64,000 bases of DNA from Istiophorus platypterus (taxonomy: Eukaryota > Chordata > Actinopteri > Istiophoriformes > Istiophoridae). Below the pieces are notes generated by a model. The model was not told where the DNA came from, made no database searches, and saw only the letters and a list, made by a program, of their open reading frames with translations. This document shows, one piece after another, positions 23,451 through 36,400 of this stretch. A program made the position numbers and the translations under genes. The stretch is taken from assembly GCA_016859345.1 (NCBI GenBank), contig CM029120.1:2017501-2081500 (forward strand), in the 5' to 3' direction. Position 1 is the stretch's first letter; the number at the start of each line of letters is the position of its first letter.

Positions 23451-24779
23451 TCTCTGACCACACGAGACCTAACAGACGTGTTTCTCAGCAAACATTTGAC
23501 TTACAGCAAAAAAAAGAAGAAAAGAAGGTACAGGTGCTAATGATGTAAGTTAAGGTGCTAATGATGACGCCCAGTGTCATCTAAGGGTCTCAGTAGCCCA
23601 GGAAAGTGACTGAGCATGCTCAGTACCAGGATCCCGGAGCCAACACGCCTAAATGCAGTTCAGCTGTTGTTAATGTTATTGTCTACACCTGTGCTGTGTG
23701 TCCGCTGTGAGTGAGGAAAGGAGAAGCTCAGCGAAGGGAAACCTCGCATCAAATCAAAGCCACATTTCTCTTTAGGCAGCTGCTGAAAAGCAGAAAAAAA
23801 AAATTCCACACCACTTTGAAAAAAGTACAAGCAACAGCAGCCTCTGCATATTTCATCAGATGCATTTTCATACCTGAAGCAGGTAATTCACAGGTTACAT
23901 CCAGAAAGTGATGCAGCTCTGTCCTGCTGCAGAACTGCAGAAAGCAAATCAGACTCCAACTCGTCAATCAGAACCTTTTCCCCCAAAAAGAAGTTAGAAA
24001 ACTTCGCAAAATTTAACCCTTGTGTTGCTTTTTTCCAAGTGTGTTATCCTAGAGTAAGAATCTAAACAGGGTTTCATTTCTAGTCGAGCCAACTGGCTAT
24101 TCAGCGTCATAAGACCGGCGCTGCTCCCGCACTTCAGCGTCTTCAACATGAATCATCAGCAGACGAAGATGCTGATGTTCACCTGGGACGCTTCTGCTGC
24201 GTTCAAGTGATCAAGGAGCTACTGTAACGTCCAGTTTTCACACTTGTAAATCGCACTCGTGTCAACAACCATTTTTCTTGGCCCTCATCAAAGCGAAGAT
24301 GGACGCCTCATATCTGGCGAACACCATCGTTCATTGTAGAGATTTAATGGATGTGGTGTTACAGTTACTCACACGACCTTGAACCTGGGAACCGTCCTCG
24401 TGTCTACCGACCATCGCTGCCTGACACGGACTCGGTTTCAGCCTTGTTACATCCAACAGCATGTAAGAGCGTCTTGATCTTCAATAATGTAGAAGGTGAT
24501 GGCGTCACTTAGTTGACAGAGGGACTGGACGGCGTTGCTTCAAAAGCATGGCCTTATTGTTAGATCAGCAGGTGATGCACTAGGGAGGAATCAGTAAATC
24601 AGACATGACACTTAAAGTTTTAGTAAATCGAGAAAATGACTCACAATATTGATCCAGTTCAGAAGGAATCATCAAGTATATTGGATTTTTTTTTTTTAAT
24701 TTTTTTTTAATTGGCAGAGAAAACAAGGATCTTGATTTTTTTTGACGCAGAATATTTAGCAAGAGGCAGGTCAGATATT

Positions 24780-24930
24780 AACAGGGGAACGTAGGACACT
24801 TTTAATATCTGTCTCATGTCCGAATGTTCAGCACAGAGCTGGAGCCTGGAGGTAGTTAGCTTAGCTTGGCAAAAAGTCTGGAGGCAGGGGGAAGCAGTTA
24901 GCATGGCTCTGTCTAAGACGTGAAAGATAC
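24780..24930. repeat. Fragment of a common teleost interspersed repeat
   Basis: The words GTTAGCTTAGCTTGGCAAAA, GGAGGCAGGGGGAAGC and TTAGCATGGCTCTGTCTAA, in this order and spacing, match from memory a repeat widespread in fish genomes (TTAGCTTAGCATAAAGACTGG type). I cannot assign a family name. Confidence 0.5.
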
Positions 24931-25274
24931 CAAATGTAAACAGCTCAGCTTGTGGTTTTGGACTGAGTTTTGGATTAGAACTGTTTATTGATGGCCGACG
25001 CTTGAAATAATAATAGTCCCGTTAGTCCCTCTGCAGTAGCCGCGGAGCGTTTTCATCGCTCTGTGAACCGATTCATTAGACGGAGCCGTTTTCACAACAA
25101 TGCTGAGAAACCGCAATTATGTAGAGAAGGAAAATGGAAGTGAGCTTTTCTCTGTAGCTATAAATTATTCACACACAGATGCAGACACACACAGACTCAC
25201 AAAACACACACGTCTGGCCGTCTGTCCCGAGGCTTGAGAGACTCAGGTGAACCACAGAGCTTATTAACCCTCCA

Positions 25275-25298
25275 ACACACACACACACACACACACAT

Positions 25299-25358
<60 letters not shown>
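25275..25358 (+). repeat. (CA)n microsatellite
   Basis: About 40 CA units with two short interruptions. A second run follows at 25429-25462. Confidence 0.9.
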
Positions 25359-25361
<3 letters not shown>

Positions 25362-25427
25362 TACACGCACACCCAAAACACACAATGAAATTCATGCATC
25401 GACAAGCACATGAATACACACTCTCAC

Positions 25428-25466
<39 letters not shown>

Positions 25467-25884
25467 CTTTAACAAGACAAAGGGAGGCTCCATCTTTTGA
25501 CAGGAGATGTGAACAGGCTGTTGTTCTCCATCTTTGTTCAGTTTCAAACCAGTGGAGCACAGAGCATCATGGGAAATAAAAGTTTGAGGGGGGCCCCTCA
25601 CGTCCGAATCTCCCCTAAAAGTTTGGTCGATCAACCTTCGACTTTAGCAAATAAGTGTGGGGAAAAGAAAAGAAAGGAAAAGGAGGAAACAAAGAAGAAG
25701 AGACAAATTTAATGGAATAAAAGGAAACAATAAGGCGGAGGTTTGAGGCACCGTCATACCGTCTCTTCAAAGAGCAAAATTTTGTGGTGAAAAATTCAAA
25801 CTTTGATGATTAAACTTGCAGCTCTTGCCAATAGTGAACCACCTTGACAGCACCGACCACTGAGGGACAACGAGCCGCCGAGAG

Positions 25885-26034
25885 GAGAGACTGACTGTCG
25901 GCCGCTGTCGGCCGCTGTCAGCAAATGTTGGCCAAAGTTGGCCAATGTTGGCCACTGTTGGCAAATGTTAGCCACGGTTGGCCACGGTCGGCCATGGTCG
26001 GCCACTGTTGGCCACTGTCAGCCATCCAGATATA
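25885..26034 (+). repeat. 10-bp minisatellite TTGGCCAMTG
   Basis: Roughly 14 imperfect copies of a 10-bp unit, consensus TTGGCCACTG, with TCGGCC and TTGGCA variants. Every unit carries a TTGGC or GGCCA word. A 10-bp period is close to one helical turn, so the words recur on the same DNA face. The minus-strand frame over it is an artefact of the period. Confidence 0.85.
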
Positions 26035-27631
26035 TTCCAGCCGCTTCTGCTGGAGGATCTGAGGGACAGATACTGTTTAAAACAGATAGTACACATCTGG
26101 CTCTGTTATGACAAGATTTACAGCTCACAGACCCTTGTGGCTGCATGGATTTATTGAGGTATAAATTGGACTTAATTGCCTCACAGAGGAGGCATTGTTT
26201 AGGGACAGTTCCGACCAGGACGTCCTCCATGTTAAAGGACAGACTATGTCCTCTATCCTTAATCTGACTGTCTAGAATTACACAGGAAGTGTTTTCTGAT
26301 CTGTGGCTACCGTGAGCAGGCACGTTGATACCGAACGTATCAGCAAAAGGTCACGGACATTTGATTTTCCGCAAAAATATCCACTCGCAGTGACTTCATC
26401 AAACTGGTTTATGGTTCCTGCTCAGACCCTCACAGCTTCAGGAAAGACACTGGTCTGGTTTAATACAGGACAACACAACCTGGTTATTTCCACTGGACCA
26501 GAACCACCGCCTTTCCCGAACCAAAGTTCTGCTGTTGGGTCAGGTCCAGACCCACAGTTGAGGGTCATAGAGTTTCCACTTTCGTTAACAAAATTTGAGC
26601 TTCATTCATTCATTAAAACACAAGCCCTGCTAAACAACAACTAAAATAAAACAGAAAACTATTCAGCAATCTTTAGACGTACCTGCTCAGGTGACGGATG
26701 CTGTTGTTGTTCTTGTGAGAACATTTTCGTTACATCTCCACTGGTCTAGCTACAAACTTAGTTAGCCAGTCAGAACCGCTCACCTGGCTAACTGGCAGTT
26801 TCCTGACAGCTAGCCACCGTGACCAGCATGCTCCTGGCTAACGACTTCGTTCATGTGACGCTAGAATGTTCGTGATTGGCTTGTACTTCACCAAACCATC
26901 GTGTCCTTTACTGTAGTCACGAGCTTCTGGCGCCCGATGTCTTGCAGGGATGCGTAGATAACATGCACCTCTCCGACCATCTCCCCACAGCTTCCTGCCG
27001 CCTCTCTTTTCGTCTGACGCCAGCCTCTTATCTCCGCCATTCAGGACCAAGCACCAAGACCTGGCCTGACGGGGGGAGGGCTTTCTCCATGGCTGCCCCC
27101 GCCCTCCAGGGCTCTCTCCGCAAAACAGATAACTGACCAAACCCGATTACACACAAAACAGATTACTGACCAAACCTGTCCACATTCGCAAACAGAAAAA
27201 AAAGAACCACTTTTAAGGCCTGATTCAATGCCCCCCCCCATACTTTGTACCTTTTTGGTGCTTGGGCCGCATCCTGTTTGACATAATCCTATGTTCATGG
27301 GAATGAATTAATCACCTAATGTGATTCGTCACCGTCCCGTTTTCAGTGGCAGCGGGAGCCCGGCGCGAACCCGGCGCAAACCCGGCCACCGTGGCACGGC
27401 ACGGCTGCCCCCCCCCCCGTGGAATGCGTCCAGCATGGGCTGATGTGGCCATGGGGGGGGTAAGAATGAGACACTGAGTGGAGGAGAGAGAGACAGGGAG
27501 GAGAAAGGGAGACAAATATCGGGGCTGAGGAGGAGCAAGGGGAGAGAGGAAGAGGAGGATGTCTCACCTTGCTCTCCCCAGAGAAAAAGACAGATGACTG
27601 GAAGAGTGTGGGGGTGCTGCCTTAACTAGAA

Positions 27632-27654
27632 GTCACGCACACACACACACACAA

Positions 27655-27692
<38 letters not shown>

Positions 27693-27740
27693 CAGATCCA
27701 CACACACACACAAACACACACACACACACACACACAAATC
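27632..27740 (+). repeat. (CA)n compound microsatellite
   Basis: Three CA blocks separated by ATCAGATCCACA words that are themselves repeated, at about 27691 and 27738. Confidence 0.85.
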
Positions 27741-28148
27741 AGATCCACACACAGTGACACAGCACAATTGGAACCAGCTGCTGCTGTTTATCCGGCCACA
27801 AGTGGTACAGCTGCGTCATCATGGCAGCGAGGCAACGCTCACAGGGCTGCAGGCGAGAGCGGCGACTGCAGGGTCGACGGATGGTACGTGTGTGTCGTGT
27901 GTGCATCAGCATGTGTGTGTGTGTGTTGTGTGTGTGTGTGTGTGTGGGTGTGTGTGTGGGGGATAGACTTACCGTAACAAGGTGGGTTCACACTGTTCAA
28001 ACTTTGGCCAAGTTGGACCCTTTTTGACCGCGCTCCATCCGCAAAGCTCAACCCGGAGCTCGACAGCTGTTTTCCCATTCAACATGTGCTGGTGATGCAC
28101 TTCTTCTTCACTGTTTGGACTTCATAGTCCAGTGTGCCTTCCTTCCTG

Positions 28149-28149
<1 letters not shown>

Positions 28150-28203
<54 letters not shown>
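28150..28203 (+). repeat. (TTA)n microsatellite
   Basis: About 18 perfect TTA units. Confidence 0.95.
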
Positions 28204-28269
28204 TGTCCAAATATTTCCAGCGTCTCTAGTCGGCTGATGGATACGTTCTCATAAATCCTAAAAACATCG

Positions 28270-28420
28270 GCCTCGGCGTCAGCCAGCTCATTTACATTTT
28301 TTTTTTTCATCCTCCGGCTCAAATGCATCCGTTTAACTCTAATCTGCATATTACTCTCCATTAGCGAGATAAGGAGTCTAATTGCGGCTGTCTTGGTTTT
28401 TTTCCTGCACTAAATGGGGA
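28270..28420. promoter_or_regulatory. Candidate conserved non-coding element
   Basis: A non-repetitive block with closely packed homeobox and POU-like words (CTAATCTGCATATTA, CCATTAGCG, TCTAATTG) and a GATA word (GAGATAAGG). This composition is typical of deeply conserved vertebrate enhancers. Conservation itself cannot be tested from one genome. Confidence 0.3.
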
Positions 28421-29225
28421 TTCGAAAAATGGGAGTAGGGAGGGACTGTTAGAGAATTTTACAGGGTCGGGGGTTTGGCGTCCGAGTGCCTGGAGGTGAC
28501 AATGTCAGCCGGGGGGGCAGAAAAAAAGAGATAATATAATTTTTGGCTCATGAATCACATAAAACAGGGACAATCCTGTTTCTGCTCCTATTCTCCTATT
28601 AGAAAACGGTGGGCCCCCCCCTCCAGCTCAGAGATCTCTATGTGGTGACAGAGCCAGTCTCACAGGGACAACAACGGTCCACTGTACGCGCCAGGCCTCG
28701 GCGATGACGGCAGACGCTACCGAGTCCGGTGCCGAGGGCTTCTGACTGTCTCTTCAACAGGATACTGTTGCTGTCGTTCGCTCGTAGTTGTTTGGGAGTT
28801 GGTGGTCTTTTGGTTTTGTCTTGGTTTTTTTTTTCCTTTATTAAAATGAGAGCAGCTGTGATGTGGATCGTCGTACTGAAACGCTTCAGCATCACCCGCT
28901 GCAAGATGATGATAGAAACCAAATTTTTTTGTTTTAAACATTATTTAACCAACCTTTAACCAAAGCTAAGGAGGTCGAGGAGAACAGTTATGTGCTCAGT
29001 CACATGCTACATCAAAATAGCAATGCTACAACCAGGAGGCTCTCTTTACTCCCCAGAACTGACCCTATGTGCCATTATTGCCCAAACGTTCTTAAACGAC
29101 CACGAGGTGAAACCTAAATCCAGACAAAGAGGATGCAAAATAAACAGCCATCAGAAGAGGTGATAACTTATTTCTTTATTAACTGAGTTTTACCAGAGCA
29201 CCTCCATCTTCACTGCCTGACACTG

Positions 29226-29570
29226 AAGCCGGATTAATGCTTCCATGCACCGTAGCCACCCCAGGTGCCCTGTGCCATCGTGAGCATTTCTACTCCTGCA
29301 TTGGTGTCACCCTGCGGTTACACCACCAAACCACTAGTTTGCGGCGGTGTTTACATGCCACTCTGAATTTAGTGCGATGCAGAAACGAAAGGAGATGTCA
29401 GAGAAGACGGTCTGGACGACGGTGGTTAAGGAGGAGCTGGAAAGGCAACGCTACCTAGCCGACCAATCACAGCTTTTGCTGTCTGCATCGCCGTGACGCA
29501 GTTAGATTTTTTGGGAGGAGGCACGCCGGGCTATGGCGAAGGTTCGATGCAGAAGCAATAATTGGCCTCA
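29226..29570 (+). mobile_element. MITE-like element, copy D (both ends visible)
   Basis: The most complete copy. The left end GGATTAATGCTTCCATGC and the right end, read inverted as AATTATTGCTTCTGCATCG, form terminal inverted repeats. The interior has the shared block GAGAAGACGGTCTGG and CCGACCAATCACAGC. A 38-codon frame from ATG at 29378 contains KTVWTTVVKEELERQ then ADQSQ, and a diverged version of it is readable in copy A. No transposase is present. Confidence 0.6.
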
Positions 29571-30116
29571 ACACAGCGACCTGACAGAGCCAAGATTTTA
29601 GAGCTGAGAAAGATGGACAAATGAAACCTGTGTAGCCTCGAACTTGAACATGTTTTAATCAGACGTTAATCTCCAGTCACATCCCGGCAGCTGGAATGTC
29701 CAACATTTCTCTCTAGAAACACGATCACCTGCACTTTGTTGAAGATTTTCGAACATATTTTTCCATTACAAGGGTGTCACAGCTTCAAGGCCTTTTATTT
29801 TCCTTGTTTGACAGGTGTCTCCGCTTATTGTGACGCAGTTACTCTGTGATTTTGGCTCCTCGTCCCCTTTTTTCCCCAAATTAAACATTTTTGCCTCTAA
29901 TTTTACAGTAAGATAAAGACGCTGAAATTTCCAGGTTTCCTAACGTCTCATCAGAAACCTGCGATTCCCACAGAGATGCTGTGTCCGTATTTCATAAAGT
30001 TTATGGTTTCAACGCATAGGCCCTCATCATCATCATCATCATAACCATCATCTTCTTTTTCCAAACATTTCTTTTTCTGTTACTGTTTATGAATCTGAGC
30101 CTTCACCTGCACTGAA

Positions 30117-30555
30117 AAACAAGAAGCAGAGGGAGAAGGAGAAGAAGACCAAGAAGAAAAGGAAGAAAATGGGGATGAAGATGAAGAAAAAGAAGAAGAC
30201 AGAAAAGAATATGAAGAGGACGGAGAAGAAGAGGAGGAAGAAGAAGAAGAAGAAATAAGAAGATGAAGACGATGAAGAAGAAATAAGAAGAAGATGAAGA
30301 TGAAGAAGAAGAAGATGAAGATGACGATGACAATGCAAAAGAAGAAGATGCAGAAGAAGGAAGAGGAGAAGAAGAAGGAGATGAAGATGACAAAGAAGAT
30401 GAAGATGATGAAGATGATGCAGAAGAAGAAGATGATGAAGAAGAAGGAGAAGAAGAGGAAGAGAAGGTGAAGGAGGAGGAGGGGTAGAAGAAGGATTAGA
30501 AGAAGGAGAGGGAGGAGGAGGAGGAGGAGGAGGAGAAGAAGGTTCAGAAGAAGGA
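30117..30555 (+). repeat. Long polypurine (GAA/GGA/GAT) tract
   Basis: About 440 bases, almost entirely A and G on the plus strand, mixing GAAGAA, GATGAAGA and GGAGGA words. Long polypurine stretches can form triplex DNA and stall polymerases. The minus-strand frames rich in Ser, Phe and Leu are composition artefacts. Confidence 0.9.
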
Positions 30556-31009
30556 GGTGGAGAAGAGATTGTGTTTTTTCTGTTTGTAAAGTCGTCTCTC
30601 CCACTCGTTTTCTTCTTCTCTAATTTTGGAATGCAGGATGTGGTTTTCATAACAATGAGGAGTTATATTTTATCTCAGTGCTGACTGAAGCACAAACACA
30701 CAACTAAACTAACACAGGGATGCACACACACACACACGGATACACAAAGCTGACTCAAACAAGCCTCTTTACACACACATGCTCTCATAAAGAGGCTCGC
30801 TCATTGGACAGCACACAGACACACACACTCACACACATGAATACAAACACACACAAAAAAGTCTATTCACATTCATAGACTCACACACACACACACAAAC
30901 ACATTCGGTAAACACACATGTTCTGGTGTGTATTTAATGTGTGTATTCTATATTATGCAAATGTATAACAAAGACTGAATACTGGCACAAAAGCGACCAA
31001 ACTCAGCAC

Positions 31010-31046
<37 letters not shown>

Positions 31047-32458
31047 TAAGGAGGAGGAAGACTGAGAAGGAAGAGAATGGAAATGAGAAAAGCTGCTGGA
31101 TGAATGGCAGACGTGATTTAGCTGCTGCTGAGCAACAGCCGTGAGCTGATCAATATAAAAATCAATATTTAGATCAATATTATTTCATTGTAATGTAAAT
31201 GCAAGATATTTGTTTGTCCCCGTTGTATTGTTTTTAATAGTTTTATCTTCCTCCATTGTGAGCGATTGAAATCGTTGAGATATTTCTGAATAAAAAAAAG
31301 CCTTGAACTCAAAGACAAACTTGGAATAAAGTGAAGAAAATGTCCCTGATTCAGTTTCACACCAGAGTCAAGTGGCTTTTTTTCACTGTCCTCGAGAACC
31401 TGCCGTCTCCTGTCTCCAGAGGACGTTTCATCTCAAAGAGACATGAGAATAAAAGATTACTGTCTCCACTGGGCTGTAATAGTCGGCTTTTCGCCTTGTG
31501 CCTCTGCAAAATATGCAGCCGCGCACACGAGAAGGGGAAACAGCCTGAAGTCCAGCTTGCGACGATGGCGTGTTGCTGCGGTTTCCAGGCGACGTCGCCG
31601 GGTAGGGGGCTGGGAGACGACCCGAAGCGAGGACGGTTTACGAGGAGATCAACGACAGAAAGCCGTTCTCTGGGCCTGAAGCTTCAGGAATCGACAGAGT
31701 GATGGGGGGGAAACGCTCGTTCCTCAGGAAGGAAACCTGCCTGCTGATCAGCCGACTTTACCGAAGCTGAAGATGGCTCTGGATTTTTTTTCTTCGACAC
31801 AGAGCTTGTTATCCAAAGAGCAACCAACTTCAGGGTCGAACCACAAAAATACGCCATCCCTGATATATTGCCGTGTCTTATGACTGCAGGCGACACATTA
31901 CAATGCAGCGGAGAGGAGGGGATGATGTGACGGAGGCTGACGACGGTAAAATGTCCCACGAAATGCTCACAGGTTTTATGGACGGCGGCCTTTGGCCCGC
32001 TACACGTGTTTACAGCTCGACCTGCGCTACGTCCTCCATAGCTGGGCCTGAAAGAAGGAAAACATAAAGAAAATTAGAAGAAAGTATGAAATAGACTTAA
32101 TTTTCATATCATGTGAAATCAGGTATTGTTTTCATGTCCAGAGCATCAAAGCAGCAGGGGATCTGTGACATTCGAGTAGCTGATATCTGGAGGTAAACCA
32201 ACGTGTTTTATGGATGTAATTATCATTATTTTTCCTGTTGAGCATGGGCACCGAGGTGATAGAAATGTAAATAAAATCCCTCGGGTTTCCCGTTCAATCC
32301 TCTAATGACTCTGGTTCTCATGTGGTGAGAAGTTAAAAAAAAAAGTTTCTCAGCACAACCTGAATCAATAAAATATTTCTGCCTGATATATTATTCATCT
32401 CTCTGCTCTCAGTGGTGACGACTCACATGCAGCAAGGAAGTGAAAAATTAAACATGTC

Positions 32459-32834
<376 letters not shown>

Positions 32835-32895
32835 TATAACCAGAAGTTTGTTTCTATGTGGACGTGATGTTTCCCAGTGAGAGGGACCAGAGGCT

Positions 32896-32948
32896 TCTCC
32901 TCCTCCTCCTCCTCCTCCTCCTCCTCCTCATCATCATCATCATCATCC
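32896..32948 (+). repeat. (CTC)n(ATC)n triplet run
   Basis: About eleven CTC-type triplets followed by six ATC-type triplets. Confidence 0.9.
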
Positions 32949-33468
32949 GTCTGCTTCATTTCCTGAGCTGAAATAGAATTGACTCCCTGATACAAGGTTA
33001 AACGAGTTTGATGTCAATTCTCTGCAGAAGGGGGGGGGGGGGTTGAAGGAGGGAGGGAGGTAAAATTATCACATTGACCGATGGGTCTGTGGCATCTCAC
33101 CCCCCTCACCCCCCCCCCACTCACCCACCCATACTAATGCCACATTTGGCAAAGAGCTCTCTCCATCAGTTCCTTCTCCGTCCTTTTTTAATCTTCGATC
33201 TCACCCTGAGGGCCGTGACGGAGGTTTTTTTCCTCGTCCTGAGTGTCCTCTGTCCCCGGCGCTCATCCTCTGGGCGACGCCAGCTGATCCCAACGTCTCT
33301 CTCCACACCTCAGACGACGACCTCCACGGTGGGGTCACGGCTGAGGTTCCCCTTCCCCATGACTCCTCCAGGTATCCGCCCTGTTTGTTTCTATGTCAGT
33401 TTGTTTGTGTGGCGTAGCTCCTGGGGCAGTCCTGCGGGTGTGGGTGGGTGGGAGGCTGCGGGGGCCGC

Positions 33469-33487
33469 GGGGGGGGGGGGGGGGGGG
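33469..33487 (+). repeat. G homopolymer
   Basis: A run of 19 G followed by CAAAAGGGGGCGGGGC, a strong G-quadruplex candidate and a likely trouble spot for assembly. Confidence 0.9.
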
Positions 33488-36400
33488 CAAAAGGGGGCGG
33501 GGCCGTTTGGCTTCGCCCGTTCCTGCCTGGCTGATTCATCCTGACGTTTCCTTGGCCCTCGCACGTCTCGTCCTGAGCTCCCTCGGTTCCTCTCGTCGTA
33601 CCGGATAAAAAGCTCTGATTACGCAACCTCGCGGCCTATTTCCGATCTCGACTCTCCATCCGGGGGTTTGGATCGTTACCAGAAAACCCCTTTTGTTTAC
33701 AAAACTGAGATTCCAAGGGCGAGTGGACTTCACCTGGGGAAAAAAAATTCTTATCTTCGTGTGTGTGTTTGTGCTTGAAGCAGAGAGTTGCTGATGCATG
33801 TTTTACATCTGTAATCACAGCATTTTTATCACTACTTTACTTGTATTTGACTTTGTATGTACAACATGTGTGTTTAAACATCCTTATGCGAGTGTTTGTT
33901 ACATTGTGCATCTGTGTGTATGTGTGTTTGTGCTGTGTGAGCGTGTGTGTTAATTTGTGTGTGTGAGTGTGTGTTTCTCCTTGGCCATCCCTCCTCAGGG
34001 CAAACTGCCAGTCACACCACCAGCCAGGAACCAGAGTGTGGGCTGACTCACACACTCACACACACAGACATGAACACGCACACATACACATACAAGCACA
34101 CACACAAATGCACACAAAGACACACACTAAAAGATATACAAAAGAATGAAAGAGAGATTTTCCCAGATGAGGCGAGTAATTGTCCGCTCATTCCTGTCAC
34201 CTTTCCAGAGAAACCCTCCCTCCTCTGTGTGTCTTTGTGTGTTTTGAGTCTTTGTGTGTGTGTGCACGCGCGCTCCCAGGATACGGGTGTTGTTCAGCGC
34301 CTACACACTCAGACATTTCACAGCTGTGGTCAACAGTTTTCTGGTGTGCAAAGAAAACGTCCGCTGTGAACCGAAGGTGGCGTCTCTGGCTCCGCCTCCT
34401 CCTGGAAGCAGTCCCGTGACCCTGCTCTCACCTCAAAACAACAGCTCATGTCTGCTATTCAAATTATTAATATTATTATTATTTTTAAGCCTGAATTATT
34501 CTGACCAGTTCTAATGTGGAGCTGTCATCGTTTATTTTGTCGGAAAAAATTGCTTTTCCTCAACCTGCCTCTTTATCATCCTCAGTTGAAGGTTCCTGTA
34601 ACACTTATAAATCAGGTTCCAATAAAGTTCAATAAAATACAGTAAAATATAAAAAAATTTGGCTCCAACTGGTACTGTACTGTAGAAAGAAGAAGAAAAC
34701 ACGACCGACAGCTGGTTATTTTAGAGGAAAATAAAAAGGGGTGGAAAAGGAAGGCAGAAAAAAAGAAAGAAGTTTTTTACACTAAATTGGCGGAGATCCT
34801 CAATGCACGATGCAACGATGCACTCGCACCTGCAATGCAGGTGGAGCAGGTTGCACCTGCCTCAAATAAAGCTGCAGTGCACTTCTATTCTTTTTTGTGG
34901 GGAAAAAGAAGTTTTAACTTTTTTGGGCATCAAACTTTTTTTTTTAACCTGGAACCAGACCCCCCCCATTTGTTGTGCACAAGCCTGACAATAATGCACC
35001 TAAGATAAAAAGGCTTCTGTTCTTCCTGCACTTTTGATTCCAGTCATGACCCCAGTCTCCTTTGAAAGGGAACTCTTTAAAGTTTACGACCAAAAAATCG
35101 GAATGAGGAGAAGAAAAAACTGAACCAGAGTTACAGAGGAACAAAAATGGTGGAAATCTAAGTTTTTCTCATTTACAATTTTTTATCATAAAAAATGGAA
35201 TATAAGGTTTGTAGCAGGACCTTTTTTGTGGGAAACATTTTGGAGCCACAGGTCAGAACCGGTTCTGCGTCACTTCGCACAGATAGAACCAGGAGATTTA
35301 CAGCTTTCAGACAATGTAGAATTTGTCAGGATTGTGTGAGGACCGAGTCTGGAACAGACCGGAACGCACCTGAGGCAGCGCCGGCGAGGACAAGGCGTCC
35401 CACGGTTAAATGAAACCGTTAAATGAAACCATGGGAAAAGTTGAGAGGTGGAATGTCCGCTGTGGAACCGCTAACAAGTCACAGACATTGAGGAACACCG
35501 TTAGGGGCCCGGACGTTGCCTTTATTGTGACAGGTCACAGAAAATGTGTTGAAGCCACTTAATCTTTCCGCATTTTAAGTTTTAGGCTTATTATGTTGTT
35601 ATTCTTCTTTTAAATGTACAATGTGAAGAGTCACTATAGCTGTCTGATAAATGCGGTGAAGTAAAAAGTACAAAATTTTTTCTATTATATTCAAAACATT
35701 TACACTGACCCGGGTACATGTTGTGAACATGTCAACATCGTTGGGTTCCTCAGTGTGCGACCAGCGCCTCCTTCTGTCCAGTTATGAAGCTGCACGTTGC
35801 TGAGAATCCTCCAGAACTAAAAAGATCAGTCTGATGTATTTTTGTGTTTTAAATCTCCACATAGTGACTGATTGTTTATTATAAACCCGCTGATAATAGT
35901 AATCAGACTCACAAAAAAAAAGTCAATACACGTTGTTTTTTCCAACAGATCTAAAATAGAAATCTCTATAGAAAAGTTACCACAATGTCAAAATGGGCAA
36001 AAATCTATGAATGTTGTTACTATTATTTATTCCTGACCTGCAAAATTTCTTATCTAAGTACTAGTCATTAATTTAAAAGCATATATATATTTCTAGGTTC
36101 AAGTTGTTTCAGTCTGGATCTCACTACTCTTTTCATTTTCACTGTAGAAAAACACACACTTCAGCGGTGGTTCAGCTGAACCACACGCACAAACACACCC
36201 GCACATTTATAGACATTACCTAACAAATTAGAGGGACATGGTTTATGTACTATGAAACAGTTCATGTATTATTAAATACAACAATAAAGATAAACCCGGA
36301 CCAGCTCTTTCTACAACTGTAATAACTGATACTGTCCCTGGTAGAAAAGGTTTTATTTCACCTGAAAACTCCCTAGATAAATTTTTTTAAATTATAATTT

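Larger units (their letters stand above)
22814..23556. repeat. tRNA-Thr tandem unit 3
   Basis: The third unit, joined to unit 2 with no intervening flank. The left junction falls at the 3' acceptor end of its CGU gene (TGTAAG then CGCCGCTGGG). The 3' trailer found in units 1 and 2 is missing and replaced by the A-rich tail of unit 2. The unit ends with GATGTAAGTTAAGG, as in unit 1. Confidence 0.85.
23557..29225. other. Gene-poor flank right of the tRNA cluster
   Basis: No supported gene. It holds a common fish repeat fragment (24780-24930), long CA tracts (25275-25462, 27632-27740), a 10-bp minisatellite (25885-26034), a TTA run (28150-28203) and a candidate conserved block (28270-28420). 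CA/GT runs generate the open frames rich in Cys-Val or Thr-His seen here. Confidence 0.6.

Noticed and set aside
30080..30650. Long minus-strand open frames rich in Ser, Phe and Leu
   Set aside because: They are the complement of a polypurine tract. All frames are open because of composition, with no domain and no splice context.
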